A DNA stretch of 64,000 nucleotides from the NCBI GenBank assembly GCA_020248905.1, contig JADCGR010000031.1, positions 1 through 64,000 of the forward strand, given 5' to 3'. Positions within the stretch are counted from its first letter, which is position 1; each line of letters starts with the position of its first letter. Below are positions 48,061 through 57,773 of the stretch, piece after piece. Both the position numbers and the translations under genes were made by a program. Under the pieces are notes generated by a model, which did no database searches, was not told the origin of the DNA, and was given only the letters and a program-made list of their open reading frames with translations. Origin of the DNA: Curvibacter sp. GTDB lineage: Bacteria > Pseudomonadota > Gammaproteobacteria > Burkholderiales > Burkholderiaceae_C.

Positions 48061-48990
48061 CTATTCTGTAACGCCTTCGGGCCGCGTTGGTTGACCGATC
48101 TCCAGCTGGAAGCGTGTTTGCAGCAGCTGCGTTAAACCGAACTCCTCCAGGATCGCGATCAGCCGATGGGCTGCCGCACACTTGCGCTGCCCTGTCCATC
48201 GGGCCAGGATAAGTTCATTCTTCAGACTGTGCTCCCAGCCCACGAGTTCCGTAACAGTGACCTGATAGCCCATGGCCTCCAGGTAAAGGCAGCGCAGCAC
48301 GTTGGTGAGCTGGCTTCCCAGCTCGCGGGTGTGCAGCGGATGCCGCCAAAGCTCAGCCAGCGGCGTGCGCGACAGCGACAGCGCCTTGGACGCATTCAAG
48401 GCTCTAGCCACCTCGGCCTGGCAGCACGGCACGAACACCATGCACCGTGCCCGCTTGTGCAGACCGAAGGCGATGGCATCGTCGGTCGCCGTGTCACACG
48501 CGTGCAGAGCCGTGACGACATCAATGCGCGCCGGCAACTGCGGTGACTGCACGGAATCACTCACACTGAGGTTGAGGAAGGTCATACGCTCAAAGCCGAG
48601 ACGCTGCGCTAGGGCACGGGATTTCTCCACCAGCTCGGGGCGGGTCTCGATGCCATACACATGCCCGGCGCAGGCTGAGCGGAAGTACAGGTCATAGATG
48701 ATGAACCCGAGATAGGACTTTCCTGCGCCGTGGTCGGCCAGAGTGATGTCCGGGCCAGGTGCGCCGTCCTGCTTCGTCAGCCCCTGCAGCAGGGTTTCGA
48801 TGAAATGATAGAGGTGACCAACCTGCTTGAGCTTGCGGCGGCTGTCCTGGTTGAGCTTGCCGTCGCGGGTGAGGATGTGCAGTTCCTTGAGCAACTCCAC
48901 GGACTGCCCTGGCCGCAGATCGAGACCACTGGCCGAGGGTCCGGCTCGCCCCCCTGCCCCCTGCACAGAACCGCTTGCCGCGCGCTTCAT
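48061..48990 (-). CDS. SAM-dependent methyltransferase
   Basis: A class I methyltransferase of 309 residues, probably of the Methyltransf_32 type. The SAM motif I is ADHGAGKSYLGF (about 85-96), an acidic loop end lies in YGIETRPELV, and ALHACDTATDDAI then VPCCQAE form the characteristic second half. The substrate is unknown; several relatives act on RNA. The start overlaps the stop of the DUF1415 gene by ATGA, making it the last gene of the pilM-to-methyltransferase run. Confidence 0.82.
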   Translation of the reverse strand: MKRAASGSVQGAGGRAGPSASGLDLRPGQSVELLKELHILTRDGKLNQDSRRKLKQVGHLYHFIETLLQGLTKQDGAPGPDITLADHGAGKSYLGFIIYDLYFRSACAGHVYGIETRPELVEKSRALAQRLGFERMTFLNLSVSDSVQSPQLPARIDVVTALHACDTATDDAIAFGLHKRARCMVFVPCCQAEVARALNASKALSLSRTPLAELWRHPLHTRELGSQLTNVLRCLYLEAMGYQVTVTELVGWEHSLKNELILARWTGQRKCAAAHRLIAILEEFGLTQLLQTRFQLEIGQPTRPEGVTE

Positions 48991-49598
48991 CCCTGCTCCC
49001 GCAGACGATCCGCACGGCCGGTCGGCGCCGTGGCCTGCAGCCCGAGCGCCTGCCAGCCTTTGAGGCCCAGCTGAGCCAGCACCTGGATGTTGCGCTCGTA
49101 GATGGCCTCCGGCTTCGGGTAGGCCTGGACTGCACGGTCGATGCTGGCCTCGCGCAAGAGGTGCAAGGTCGGGTACGGGGCGCGATTGGAGTAGTTGCCG
49201 ATGTCCTCAACCGCCGTCCCGGCAAACTGGAACAGCGGGTGAAAGCTGGCGATCTGCAGCTCACCTTGCAGGCCCAGTTCTTCCAACAGGGTATCGGCCT
49301 CGCCAAGAAAATCATTGAAGTCCAGGAAGTCAGCCAAAAAGCCGGGCACCATCAGCAAGGTGGTGTCTCGCTGATCAGGACTCATAGCGGCCAGCTCCAG
49401 CAATTCAGCGCGTAGCACAGCGAGCAGACCCTGCACGTCTTGTGCGCCCGTGACCACCCAATGGATCTGCTCCTTGACATGGACGCTCTTGGCAAAGGGG
49501 CAAAGGTTAAGGCCGATCACCGCGTGCTCCAGCCATCGTCGCATGTCGTCCAACACTGCGGACCGAAGCTGAGCAGAAACCTGCTGGCCGGATCTCAT
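48987..49598 (-). CDS. DUF1415 family protein
   Basis: A protein of 203 residues. The segment HAVIGLNLCPFAKSV with its Cys-Pro, and FNDFLGEADTLLEELGLQGELQIASFHPLFQF in the middle (key blocks FNDFL, QIASFHP), mark the DUF1415 family, which has no established function. No signal peptide or membrane span. I start at ATG 49596-49598; the longer frame belongs to the overlapping MFS gene region in another frame. Both ends overlap neighbours by ATGA. Confidence 0.85.
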   Translation of the reverse strand: MRSGQQVSAQLRSAVLDDMRRWLEHAVIGLNLCPFAKSVHVKEQIHWVVTGAQDVQGLLAVLRAELLELAAMSPDQRDTTLLMVPGFLADFLDFNDFLGEADTLLEELGLQGELQIASFHPLFQFAGTAVEDIGNYSNRAPYPTLHLLREASIDRAVQAYPKPEAIYERNIQVLAQLGLKGWQALGLQATAPTGRADRLREQG

Positions 49599-50863
49599 GG
49601 CGCGCTCCTGCGACCCAGATGGAACGCCAGGACCAGTCCGACCAGGGAGCAGACACCGGTGACGGCCCACGTCCCGTGCCAACCGCCCGCCCAGCTGGCG
49701 ACCCAGGCCACCACTGGCGGGCCCGCGAACTGGCCGAATGACGCCCATTGCTGCATCCAGCCTACGGTGGTGGATACCGTGCCCTCGCTGGGGGCGAGCC
49801 GAACCGCCATGGAGAAGAGCGTGCCCGGGATGACGCCACCAACCATCGAAAACAGCAGGACCGCAATGAAGCGCAGGCCTGCGGGCAAACCTTCGCCTGC
49901 GGAACTCAAGGGCCAGACAAAGAACGCCAGCAAGGTACCCAGCCCCATGACACTGAAGCCAGTGTAGAGCAACCATTGCGGGCGTAACCCACGGCCCAGC
50001 AAACGGCCTGAGGCAATGTTGCCTACCATGTTCACCGCCGCGACCAGCGCTGTCAGTACGGCGCTGGCACTTCCCGCCACGCCGGCCTGCGCATAGATGG
50101 TGGGAAGAAAACCGATGACGGCAAGCCACTGCCCGGAATACATAGCAAACGTCAGCGCCACAAGCCAGGGACCGGGCGAGCGCAAGGTATGCCGCAGCCG
50201 TCCCCACCAACTGTGCTGCGGCGCTGGAGCAGCGGCGACGGAGCGCGGGTGGTTTCGATCATCGGGCACCCACGCAAGCACCCAGACCGCCATGGCCATC
50301 GTCGCGCCTGCAAGCAGCCACCACCAAGAGGCCCAGCCCGAGATGCCGATGACCCATGGCCCTAGCAGCAGGGCCGAGGCAGTACCGAGAGGCATGTAGG
50401 CACCCCATAGGCCGAGCATCGCGCTCATGCGCTCGCTGGGCACAAGACGGCGGATCAGACTGGGAGCTGGCATGGAAACCAGCAGGAAGCCCAGTCCCTC
50501 AACCGCCCGCAGCGCCAGCAGGGTCTGCACGTCGCGTGCCCAGCCCCCCAGCAGGGAGGCGACCGTGAGGAGCCACAGGCCGGCCAGCAGACTGCGCTTG
50601 AGGCCAAGCGTGTCAGCCGACAAACCAACGAAGAGCCCCAGGGCCATGCCGGCGAATTGAACCAGAGACAGCAGGAAGCCAGCCTGGACCAGCGTTACAC
50701 CCAGCGCTTCGCCGAGCGCAGGCAAGGCCGGTGACAGCTTGCCCACATGCAGCGCAGCCGCGACACCGGCGGCGATCACCACCCAGGCCGCCGCGATGCC
50801 ACCCAGCGCAATCCGGCCAGCGGAACGAGACGGGCCCGGCTGGCCGACGTTGCTCACACCCAT
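49595..50863 (-). CDS. Major facilitator superfamily transporter
   Basis: An inner-membrane carrier of 422 residues with twelve hydrophobic segments. GLFVGLSADTLGLKRSLLAG between helices 2 and 3 is the MFS signature loop. It resembles the CynX/NimT and general drug or nitrate-type antiporter clades but the substrate cannot be named. The start lies 10 bases inside the end of dgt and the stop overlaps the DUF1415 start, so it is part of the same transcript. Confidence 0.85.
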   Translation of the reverse strand: MGVSNVGQPGPSRSAGRIALGGIAAAWVVIAAGVAAALHVGKLSPALPALGEALGVTLVQAGFLLSLVQFAGMALGLFVGLSADTLGLKRSLLAGLWLLTVASLLGGWARDVQTLLALRAVEGLGFLLVSMPAPSLIRRLVPSERMSAMLGLWGAYMPLGTASALLLGPWVIGISGWASWWWLLAGATMAMAVWVLAWVPDDRNHPRSVAAAPAPQHSWWGRLRHTLRSPGPWLVALTFAMYSGQWLAVIGFLPTIYAQAGVAGSASAVLTALVAAVNMVGNIASGRLLGRGLRPQWLLYTGFSVMGLGTLLAFFVWPLSSAGEGLPAGLRFIAVLLFSMVGGVIPGTLFSMAVRLAPSEGTVSTTVGWMQQWASFGQFAGPPVVAWVASWAGGWHGTWAVTGVCSLVGLVLAFHLGRRSAP

Positions 50864-52026
50864 AGCCTCTTGCCCGTGAGTCGCTCGTGCTCGCGGCTTG
50901 CATAGCGGTCCGTCATTCCGGCAATGTAGTCGGCGACCACCCGGGGCAAACTGTCATGCGCTGCGTCACCTGCCAGCGCTGCGCTCGCGCGTGCAGCATG
51001 AACGGCCTGCATTTCGTGCGGGGCGGCACAGTAGCACTGGAATAGTTCAATGATGACCTGCCGGGCATGTCCCATGGTTTGCATGACCTGGGGATGCCGA
51101 TAGAGGTTCTGGAACAGGCATTTCTTGAGCGCCAGCGATCGCTCCTGCATCGCCGCACTGAAGCAGAGTTGAGGAGGCATGCGCCTGGCCGCGTCGGCAG
51201 ACAAGGGTCTGGTCCGCGCCAGCCGCTCAGCCGTCGCGGCGATCACATCGTAGACCTGGGCACTGAGCATCCGACGTATGCTTTCGTAGAGCAGGCGTCG
51301 GCGCGCGAGTGGCTCGGCCAGCCGGGCGTGCTCGCGCAGCGCCTGTTGGCAGTGCTCCTCGAACAGGGGCACGGCAGCAAGTTGATCCAAGCGGATCAGG
51401 CCAGAGCGTACTCCGTCGTCAATATCGTGTGCGTTGTAGGCGATCTCGTCCGCGAGGTTGCATAGCTGGGCTTCCAGCGAAGGTTGCGTCCCCTCCAGAA
51501 AACGATGGCCGACGCCGCCCGGCTCCTGCGCCTCCAGTAAGCGCGCGTTCGTGAGTGAGCAGCGCTTGAGGATGCCTTCGCGCGTTTCAAACGTCAGGTT
51601 CAGGCCGTCAAACGCAGGGTAACGCTCCTCGAGCCGGTCGACAACGCGCAGGCTCTGCAGGTTGTGCTCGAAGCCACCATGGGCTTGCATGCACTCGTTC
51701 AATGCATCCTGGCCGACGTGGCCGTAAGGGGTGTGACCGAGGTCGTGCGCCAGCGCGATGGCTTCGACCAGATCCTCATTGAGCCCGAGAGCGCGGGCAA
51801 TGGAGCGGCCCAGCTGCGCCACTTCGAGAGAGTGCGTCAGGCGGGTGCGGAAAAGGTCCCCCTCGTGGTTGAGAAAGACCTGGGTCTTGTAGACCAGGCG
51901 GCGAAAGGCCGTCGAGTGGACGATGCGATCCCGGTCCCGCTGGTACTCGGTGCGTGTAGGTGCCGCCGCCTCCAGATGCCGTCGACCCCGCGTTTGCGCC
52001 GGATCACTGGCGTAGGCAGCAGGCAT
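50854..52026 (-). CDS. dgt: Deoxyguanosinetriphosphate triphosphohydrolase-like protein
   Basis: An HD-domain dNTPase of 390 residues. [34 protein letters not shown] and [15 protein letters not shown] supply the metal-binding His and His-Asp residues; [10 protein letters not shown] carries the last Asp. The short form (no extra domain) is the dGTPase-like type 2 subfamily, which may act on several dNTPs. I take ATG at 52024-52026; it overlaps the end of aroB by 23 bases. The pilQ-aroKB-dgt order is common in Burkholderiales. Confidence 0.93.
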   Translation of the reverse strand: MPAAYASDPAQTRGRRHLEAAAPTRTEYQRDRDRIVHSTAFRRLVYKTQVFLNHEGDLFRTRLTHSLEVAQLGRSIARALGLNEDLVEAIALAHDLGHTPYGHVGQDALNECMQAHGGFEHNLQSLRVVDRLEERYPAFDGLNLTFETREGILKRCSLTNARLLEAQEPGGVGHRFLEGTQPSLEAQLCNLADEIAYNAHDIDDGVRSGLIRLDQLAAVPLFEEHCQQALREHARLAEPLARRRLLYESIRRMLSAQVYDVIAATAERLARTRPLSADAARRMPPQLCFSAAMQERSLALKKCLFQNLYRHPQVMQTMGHARQVIIELFQCYCAAPHEMQAVHAARASAALAGDAAHDSLPRVVADYIAGMTDRYASREHERLTGKRLWV

Positions 52027-53134
52027 CGATGACCTCGCGCACCAGAGCATCAGGGGCACCACGCACTCCGGCACGCCCGGGCGACTCGATCACGACAAAC
52101 TTGATCTCGCCCGCCTCGGCCTTCTTGTCCAAGCGCATCAGTTCGAGATAACGGCCGGCGTTATCACCTGCGTCCAGCACTGGCGCCATGACGGGCAGGC
52201 CAGCGCGCTCTACCAGCGTGCGCAGCCGTAGCACAAACGCGTCATCCACCAGCCCCAGTCGGTTCGAGAGAGTCGCCGCCATCACCAGGCCACAGCCAAC
52301 GGCCTCGCCGTGCAGCCACGCACCGTAGCCCATGCCCGCCTCAATGGCGTGGCCAAACGTGTGTCCGAAGTTCAGGACGGCGCGCAGGCCTGCTTCACGT
52401 TCGTCCTGACCGACCACTGCCGCCTTGATCTCGCAGCTGCGGCGAACCGCGTGGGCCAGCGCCGCGACGCGGCGGCCGCGCAAGGCATCCACATTGCGCT
52501 CCAGCCAGTCCAGCAAAGCGACATCGGCAATCGGCCCGTACTTGATGACCTCGGCCAGGCCGGCGCTGAGTTCTCGCTCGGGGAGGGTTTGGAGAGTGTC
52601 GAGGTCGCAGACCACGCGCAGGGGCTGGTAGAAGGCGCCGATCATGTTCTTGCCCATGGGGTGGTTGATCGCCGTCTTGCCACCGACCGAGGAATCGACC
52701 TGGGCCAGCAGCGTGGTCGGGATCTGCACAAAGGGGATGCCGCGCATGTAGGAGGCTGCAGCAAACCCGGTCACGTCGCCGACGACGCCGCCGCCGAGAG
52801 CGTAGAGCACCGTCTTGCGGTCGCAAGCCTGAGCCAGCAGCGCGTCAAAGATCTGGTTAAGAGTATGCCAGTCCTTGTGCGCCTCGCCATCGGGCAGGAC
52901 GACGAGGTGGACACGGTTGTACAAGCCTTGCAAGGACGCCTTCAGCCTGTTGGCGTAGAGCGGCGCCACCGTGGCGTTGCTCACAATCATGGCCTGGCTC
53001 GCCCGGGGCAAGCCTGCAAAGGTCGACGCGTTCGTCAGGAGGCCGCTGCCGATGACGATGGGATAACTGCGTTGTCCCAGATCTATATCGATGGACAAGG
53101 GCCTCTTGATCACCTGATTGTCGGATTCCTGCAT
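52004..53134 (-). CDS. aroB: 3-dehydroquinate synthase
   Basis: The second step of the shikimate pathway, cyclising DAHP; 376 residues. [19 protein letters not shown] binds [34 protein letters not shown] and [11 protein letters not shown] supply the zinc and catalytic residues (key parts SVGGKT, GHTFGHA). The start is ATG 53132-53134. It follows aroK by 48 bases. Confidence 0.97.
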   Translation of the reverse strand: MQESDNQVIKRPLSIDIDLGQRSYPIVIGSGLLTNASTFAGLPRASQAMIVSNATVAPLYANRLKASLQGLYNRVHLVVLPDGEAHKDWHTLNQIFDALLAQACDRKTVLYALGGGVVGDVTGFAAASYMRGIPFVQIPTTLLAQVDSSVGGKTAINHPMGKNMIGAFYQPLRVVCDLDTLQTLPERELSAGLAEVIKYGPIADVALLDWLERNVDALRGRRVAALAHAVRRSCEIKAAVVGQDEREAGLRAVLNFGHTFGHAIEAGMGYGAWLHGEAVGCGLVMAATLSNRLGLVDDAFVLRLRTLVERAGLPVMAPVLDAGDNAGRYLELMRLDKKAEAGEIKFVVIESPGRAGVRGAPDALVREVIDACCLRQ

Positions 53135-53182
53135 AGGCCCTAGTTTAGGGCACGGCATCAAGGCATGAGTCAGGTAACCGGT

Positions 53183-53725
53183 TCAGGACGTGCCCGTCAA
53201 ACCCGCCAGCTCTAATTGCATGACGATCATTTTCACCAGCTGTGCGACAGACGGCCGTCCTGTATCGATCACGAAGTGGGCGGCCTCGCGGTACAGAGGA
53301 TCGCGCTGGGCCTGGAGGTCGCGCAGGCGCTGTAAAGGGTCACTTACCTGAAGAAGAGGACGCTGGGTGTCATTTCGCAGCCGGCGCATGAGGTCCTCAG
53401 GAGTGGACTTGAGATAGACCACCTGCCCTCTGGCCCGCAGGCGTTCGCGGTTGATCTTGCGCAGCACCGCGCCGCCGCCCGTGGCAAGCACCCCCGGTTG
53501 CCGCGACAACTCTTCAAGCACCGCCTGCTCGACGTCCCGAAAAGACTGCTCTCCCTCGCGCTCGAAGAACTCACGAATCGGACAGGCGATGCGCTGTTCA
53601 ATGGCTTGATCCGAGTCGACGAAAGACAGACCCAAGCGACGCGCGAGCTGGCGCCCGACCGTGGACTTGCCCGAGCCGGGCAAGCCGATGAGGCTGATCG
53701 CCAGGGCGTTGGAAGCGGCAGCCAA
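53183..53725 (-). CDS. aroK: Shikimate kinase
   Basis: A nucleoside-kinase fold enzyme of about 180 residues phosphorylating shikimate. GLPGSGKST is Walker A; FVDSDQAIE (shikimate Asp), FREVE-like FRDVE, GGGAV and the LID arginine in RNDTQRPLL are present. The start is unusual: the first possible initiation codon is TTG at 53723-53725, which directly follows the pilQ stop TGA (53726-53728) in the same frame, with no visible Shine-Dalgarno sequence. No ATG or GTG lies before the P-loop. Coupled reinitiation or a downstream CTG are alternatives. Confidence 0.94.
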   Translation of the reverse strand: MAAASNALAISLIGLPGSGKSTVGRQLARRLGLSFVDSDQAIEQRIACPIREFFEREGEQSFRDVEQAVLEELSRQPGVLATGGGAVLRKINRERLRARGQVVYLKSTPEDLMRRLRNDTQRPLLQVSDPLQRLRDLQAQRDPLYREAAHFVIDTGRPSVAQLVKMIVMQLELAGLTGTS

Positions 53726-55906
53726 TCAGCGCAGCGTCGTGCTGTCGGTAAGCGCCTTGGGCGTGATGAAGACCAGCAGCTCACGCTTTTCAGAGCGCTT
53801 CGTCTTGTTCCGGAAAAGGACGCCCACGCCGGGAAGATCGCCGAAGAAGGGGACTTTCGCCGTATCTTCCTGCTCGGTTTGGGTAAAGATGCCGCCGATC
53901 ACGACCGTACCTCCATTTTCGACCAGCACTTGGGTCTTGACGTGCTTGGTGTCGATTGCGAAGCCCGCCGGGGTGGACTGCCCCACCGTGTCCTTGTTGA
54001 TATCAAGATCCAGAATGACGCTGCCTTCTGGCGTGATCTGCGGCGTTACCTCCAGCATCAGGTTAGCCTTACGGAAGGCGATCGAAGTCGCCCCGCTGGC
54101 CGAGGCAACCTGGTAGGGAAGCTCGGTACCTTGCTCGATCACCGCCTTGATCTTGTCCGCCGTGACCACACGGGGGCTAGAAACCACCTTACCCTTTCCG
54201 TCAGCCTCCATGGCCGAGATTTCTAGGTTGAGGAAACGTGCCTTGTCTGCATCGAAGATAGAGACGGCGAACTGCGCGGCATTGAAGCCACCCTGCCCTC
54301 CGCCGGGGAGGTTCACAAAGGTCCCGGCCGTCGATCCGATCACCGAGCCGGAATACACCGGTCCGAAATCGACCCCGAGCCCGGAGTTGTTGCTGCGGTT
54401 GAAGGGATTGCCACCCAGCCGCACGCCAAGGGACTTGCCAAAGACATCGGAAGCTTCAACAATCCGCGCCTCGATCAAAACCTGGCGGACCGGAATATCG
54501 ATCTTGGAAATCAAGTCCTGAACCTGCTCCAGACGGCTGGCGATATCGGTGACGAACAACTGGTTCGTCCGGGGCTCAGCGATTGCGCTGCCACGTGGGC
54601 TCAGGATGCGTGCGCTGGCCAACGAGCCGGCGCCACCGCCGACAGCAGCTGTCGGAGTGGGCGTAGGCGTAGCGGGGGCGCCTACCGCGCCAAGACCCAT
54701 GAGCTGCCGTGCAACGTTCGCAGCGACTGCGTAGTTCAGCCGGAAGGACTGGGTACGCACCGGCTCCAGAGTCTCCAGCGCAGCGTTCGCTTCGCGATCG
54801 AGCTTCTCACGAGCCAGGATCTCGTCCCGGGGGGCAATCCAGAGTACGTTGCCATTCTTGCGCAGGCCCAGCCCCTTGGACTGAAGAATGATCTCCAGAG
54901 CCTGGTCCCAGGGAACGTCCTGCAGACGAAGGGTCACATTGCCCGTGACGGAATCCGAGGTCACCACGTTGAAATTGGTGAAATCCGCAATGACCTGCAA
55001 GAGCGCCCGGATCTCGATGTTCTGAAAGTTCAGCGAGAGCTTCTGTCCGCTGAACCCCGGGCCCTGCGTGAGCTTGGCCGGGTCGACGCGCATGGGCTTG
55101 ACCTCGACCACGAACTGCTCGTCATTCTGGTAGGCACTGTGCTCCCAATTGCCCTTCGGTTCGATCACCATCCGCACCCGATCGCCGACCTGGAGGGCCG
55201 TAACGGCTTGAACCGGCGTCCCGAAGTCACTCACATCGAGCTTGCGGCGCAGGCTCTCGGGCAGACTCGATTTCATGAACTCCACCACGAGGTTTTGGCC
55301 GCTCTGGCGAATATCCACACCGACCTGACTATTGGGCAAGGCAACAATCACACGCCCGGAACCATTGACACCCATGCGAAAGTCGACATCCTTGATGGGC
55401 AATGTCTCGCGATTGCGGTTTTCGGCAAAGGTCGAGGCGGCAGGCCCCGAGGGCGCTGTTGATGCGGCCACCGGTTGGAGCGTCACGAGCAAGGATCTCC
55501 CCTGAAGTTCGGCCCGGTAATTTGTCGCCTGCTTGAGGTTCAGTACCACTCGGGTGCGGTCGCCTGCGGGTATGAGGATCACAGACTGCAGATTCCCCTG
55601 ATTGATATCAATCGTCGAGCGTCCGAGGGCGTTTCCAACACCGGCGAAGTCAAGCGCGATCTTGGCCGGAGCCTTGATGGAGAAGCCGTTCGGAACCGCC
55701 GCTAGCGGCTGGGAAAGGTCAATCTTGAGTACCTCAGCACCCGACTGCAATGAGCCGGTGACTGACTGGATGATGGGCTGAGCAGATGCAACGGCAACCG
55801 CCTGCGGCCCCCCCGTTGGTTGCCCGTTCGCCAAGAGCGCGATGGCTGATAACGCGATGCCAGTTATCCAGCGCAGGCCACGTGATTGCGTCATTTGTGT
55901 CCTCAT
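53726..55906 (-). CDS. pilQ: Type IV pilus outer-membrane secretin PilQ
   Basis: The 726-residue channel for the pilus fibre. A signal peptide (to about residue 29) is followed by one or two AMIN domains (LKIDLSQPLAAVPNGFSIKAPAKIALDFAG), STN domain (NFQNIEIRALLQVIADFTNFN), a NolW half with a Thr/Pro-rich linker (ATPTPTPTAAVGGGAG), and the secretin barrel with VPFFGDLPGVGVLFRNK near the end. AMIN domains bind peptidoglycan. The start overlaps the pilP stop by four bases. Confidence 0.97.
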   Translation of the reverse strand: MRTQMTQSRGLRWITGIALSAIALLANGQPTGGPQAVAVASAQPIIQSVTGSLQSGAEVLKIDLSQPLAAVPNGFSIKAPAKIALDFAGVGNALGRSTIDINQGNLQSVILIPAGDRTRVVLNLKQATNYRAELQGRSLLVTLQPVAASTAPSGPAASTFAENRNRETLPIKDVDFRMGVNGSGRVIVALPNSQVGVDIRQSGQNLVVEFMKSSLPESLRRKLDVSDFGTPVQAVTALQVGDRVRMVIEPKGNWEHSAYQNDEQFVVEVKPMRVDPAKLTQGPGFSGQKLSLNFQNIEIRALLQVIADFTNFNVVTSDSVTGNVTLRLQDVPWDQALEIILQSKGLGLRKNGNVLWIAPRDEILAREKLDREANAALETLEPVRTQSFRLNYAVAANVARQLMGLGAVGAPATPTPTPTAAVGGGAGSLASARILSPRGSAIAEPRTNQLFVTDIASRLEQVQDLISKIDIPVRQVLIEARIVEASDVFGKSLGVRLGGNPFNRSNNSGLGVDFGPVYSGSVIGSTAGTFVNLPGGGQGGFNAAQFAVSIFDADKARFLNLEISAMEADGKGKVVSSPRVVTADKIKAVIEQGTELPYQVASASGATSIAFRKANLMLEVTPQITPEGSVILDLDINKDTVGQSTPAGFAIDTKHVKTQVLVENGGTVVIGGIFTQTEQEDTAKVPFFGDLPGVGVLFRNKTKRSEKRELLVFITPKALTDSTTLR

Positions 55907-56448
55907 TTCAGTTTCTCCTGCAGCTGCAGCGTCGCGGGGCGCTCAATCCATTCGCCGACTGCATCTTGCACAATCTCGCGCAAAGTGACTTCGGTCTCGG
56001 TGATCCGGACAACCTTGCCGTAGTTCATCCCCAGATAGCTGCCCAGACGCACTTGGTACAGAAGGTTGTCAACCCGTACCAGTGCAGCAGGCTGCCCCTG
56101 CTGGATCAGACTGCCAACGAGGCTCATGGTGTCCAGGGGGAAAGCCTCGAGGGCCTCCTTACGCCGCGCCAACTCCGGCGCGATCAATGCGCTGGTGAGC
56201 GTCGCGGGCGGAGCCACATCCCGCATGAAGACAGCGGCCAACTTTTCCTTGCTGAAAGGCTCGATCGCAGTTGTTTCTGTGTACTCTTCGGCCTTGTACG
56301 GTTTGGGCTCGGTAATGGGAGCGACACGTGGTCGCATCTGGTTGCGCTGCTCAAGCATCCAAAGCCGCAGTTCGTCTTCACTCGAGGCCCCGCAACCCAC
56401 CAGCAGAGCAACGGCGGCTGCCGTCGGTATTAGTCGCGCCCAAATCAT
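55903..56448 (-). CDS. pilP: Type IV pilus inner-membrane lipoprotein PilP
   Basis: A 181-residue lipoprotein with lipobox LLVGC (Cys19). The periplasmic domain has the short beta-sandwich with YLGMNYGKVVRITETEVTLREIVQD, typical of PilP. It links PilN/PilO to PilQ. Both ends overlap neighbours by four bases. Confidence 0.96.
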   Translation of the reverse strand: MIWARLIPTAAAVALLVGCGASSEDELRLWMLEQRNQMRPRVAPITEPKPYKAEEYTETTAIEPFSKEKLAAVFMRDVAPPATLTSALIAPELARRKEALEAFPLDTMSLVGSLIQQGQPAALVRVDNLLYQVRLGSYLGMNYGKVVRITETEVTLREIVQDAVGEWIERPATLQLQEKLK

Positions 56449-57119
56449 TGCTTGGTCCCTGCAGGCTTGCGCTGCGCGGCGACCTCGTCTTTGTCGAGGT
56501 ACCGGAAAGTCTTGGCTGTGGCGTCCATGGTGAGAACTGCGCCTTCTCTGCCCGGCATGATCGCCAGGTTGTTCAGCGTGACAATCCGCGACAAATGTGC
56601 GACGTCAGACGCGAAAGAGCCAAGGTCATGGAAGCGCCCTGTCACCCTGATGGTGATGGGAAGCTCGGCGTAGTAATCCCGAACCACAACTGCACCGGGG
56701 CGGAACAACTCAAACTGCAAGCTGCGACCCAGCCCCGCCTGGTTGATATCCGAGAGCAGGGCATCCATTTCGGCCTTGCTGGGAAGCTGCTTTTCAAGTT
56801 GCGTCACGTACTGCAACACCTGCTCGCGCTGTTTGCGCAAAGCGTCCAAGTTGATTGCTTTAGCGAGTCTGGTCTTGTACTCCTCGCGTAGCTGGACTTC
56901 CTTCTGCTGCGACTCCTTAAGGATGTCATCCTCTCCGTTTAGCCAAATAAACCACAACAGGATCACGACCGCCACAGCCACAACCAGGAAAAGTCCGTAG
57001 CGCGGCAGAGCGGGCCAAAGAACAGGGTTGCGCGGATCTAGATTGCTGAATTGCGCGCGCAACGAATCCTGCAACGCCAAGATTCTCTGATTGACAGAAG
57101 ATGTTTTGGTGGTGGCCAT
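56445..57119 (-). CDS. pilO: Type IV pilus alignment protein PilO
   Basis: A 224-residue bitopic protein: a short cytoplasmic tail, one membrane segment (about residues 42-64), a coiled coil (KESQQKEVQLREEYKTRLAKA), and a ferredoxin-like periplasmic domain (FRPGAVVVRDYYAELPITI). It dimerises with PilN in the alignment complex. Eleven bases after pilN. Confidence 0.95.
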   Translation of the reverse strand: MATTKTSSVNQRILALQDSLRAQFSNLDPRNPVLWPALPRYGLFLVVAVAVVILLWFIWLNGEDDILKESQQKEVQLREEYKTRLAKAINLDALRKQREQVLQYVTQLEKQLPSKAEMDALLSDINQAGLGRSLQFELFRPGAVVVRDYYAELPITIRVTGRFHDLGSFASDVAHLSRIVTLNNLAIMPGREGAVLTMDATAKTFRYLDKDEVAAQRKPAGTKQ

Positions 57120-57131
57120 CTGGCATCTCCC

Positions 57132-57773
57132 TCAAGGCTTGACCGGGGTTGCAGGCGCAACTGCGGCTGCTTGTCCGGCTGGCGCCACGGTGCCAGCGGG
57201 CCGCTGTTTCACCTCGCTGGCTCGTAGCATGCGCACTCTCATTGTGAAATTAGCGACCCGGCGCTGTTGTTTGCCGAAGGCCACATTGGCCGCAATGATC
57301 TCAATGAGTTCAGGCTTGTTGAACCAGGGCGATTCGTAAGTAAGATTGCGCAGCAACTCCGAGACGCGCTCTTGCGACTGGGCAGTGCCCTGAATGAGGA
57401 TCAGCTGGTTTTCCTGACGCATGCTCGTGACGTAAACCCCCTCGGGAATCTGTCGCGCCAGTTCACTGAGCAGATGAATCGGCATGTTACGGTCTGCCTG
57501 CAGGTTTTCCACCGCCTGCTGACGAGCGCGCAACGCAGCAATCTCAGCCTCCAGTGCAGCAATTTCCTTGATCTGGTTGTCCAGTTTCTGGATTTCCTGG
57601 GTCAGGATCGCATTGAGCGACTGCTGGTTGGAGATCTGCGCCTGCAACCAGAGAAACACAGCCCCGGCAATCAGGCCGCCAGCCAGGGCTGATGCACCCA
57701 GGGACACATTGAAGAGATCCTGACGCTTCTTGCGCGCGGCCTCGCGGTGAGGCAGCAGGTTGATCAATATCAC
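57132..57773 (-). CDS. pilN: Type IV pilus alignment protein PilN
   Basis: A 213-residue bitopic protein. ILINLLPHREAARKKR is the conserved cytoplasmic motif that binds PilM; one membrane segment follows (about 25-46), then a coiled coil (IQKLDNQIKEIAALEAEIAALR) and the periplasmic domain. The C-terminal 25 residues are Ala/Pro-rich. It overlaps the pilM stop by four bases. Confidence 0.95.
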   Translation of the reverse strand: MILINLLPHREAARKKRQDLFNVSLGASALAGGLIAGAVFLWLQAQISNQQSLNAILTQEIQKLDNQIKEIAALEAEIAALRARQQAVENLQADRNMPIHLLSELARQIPEGVYVTSMRQENQLILIQGTAQSQERVSELLRNLTYESPWFNKPELIEIIAANVAFGKQQRRVANFTMRVRMLRASEVKQRPAGTVAPAGQAAAVAPATPVKP

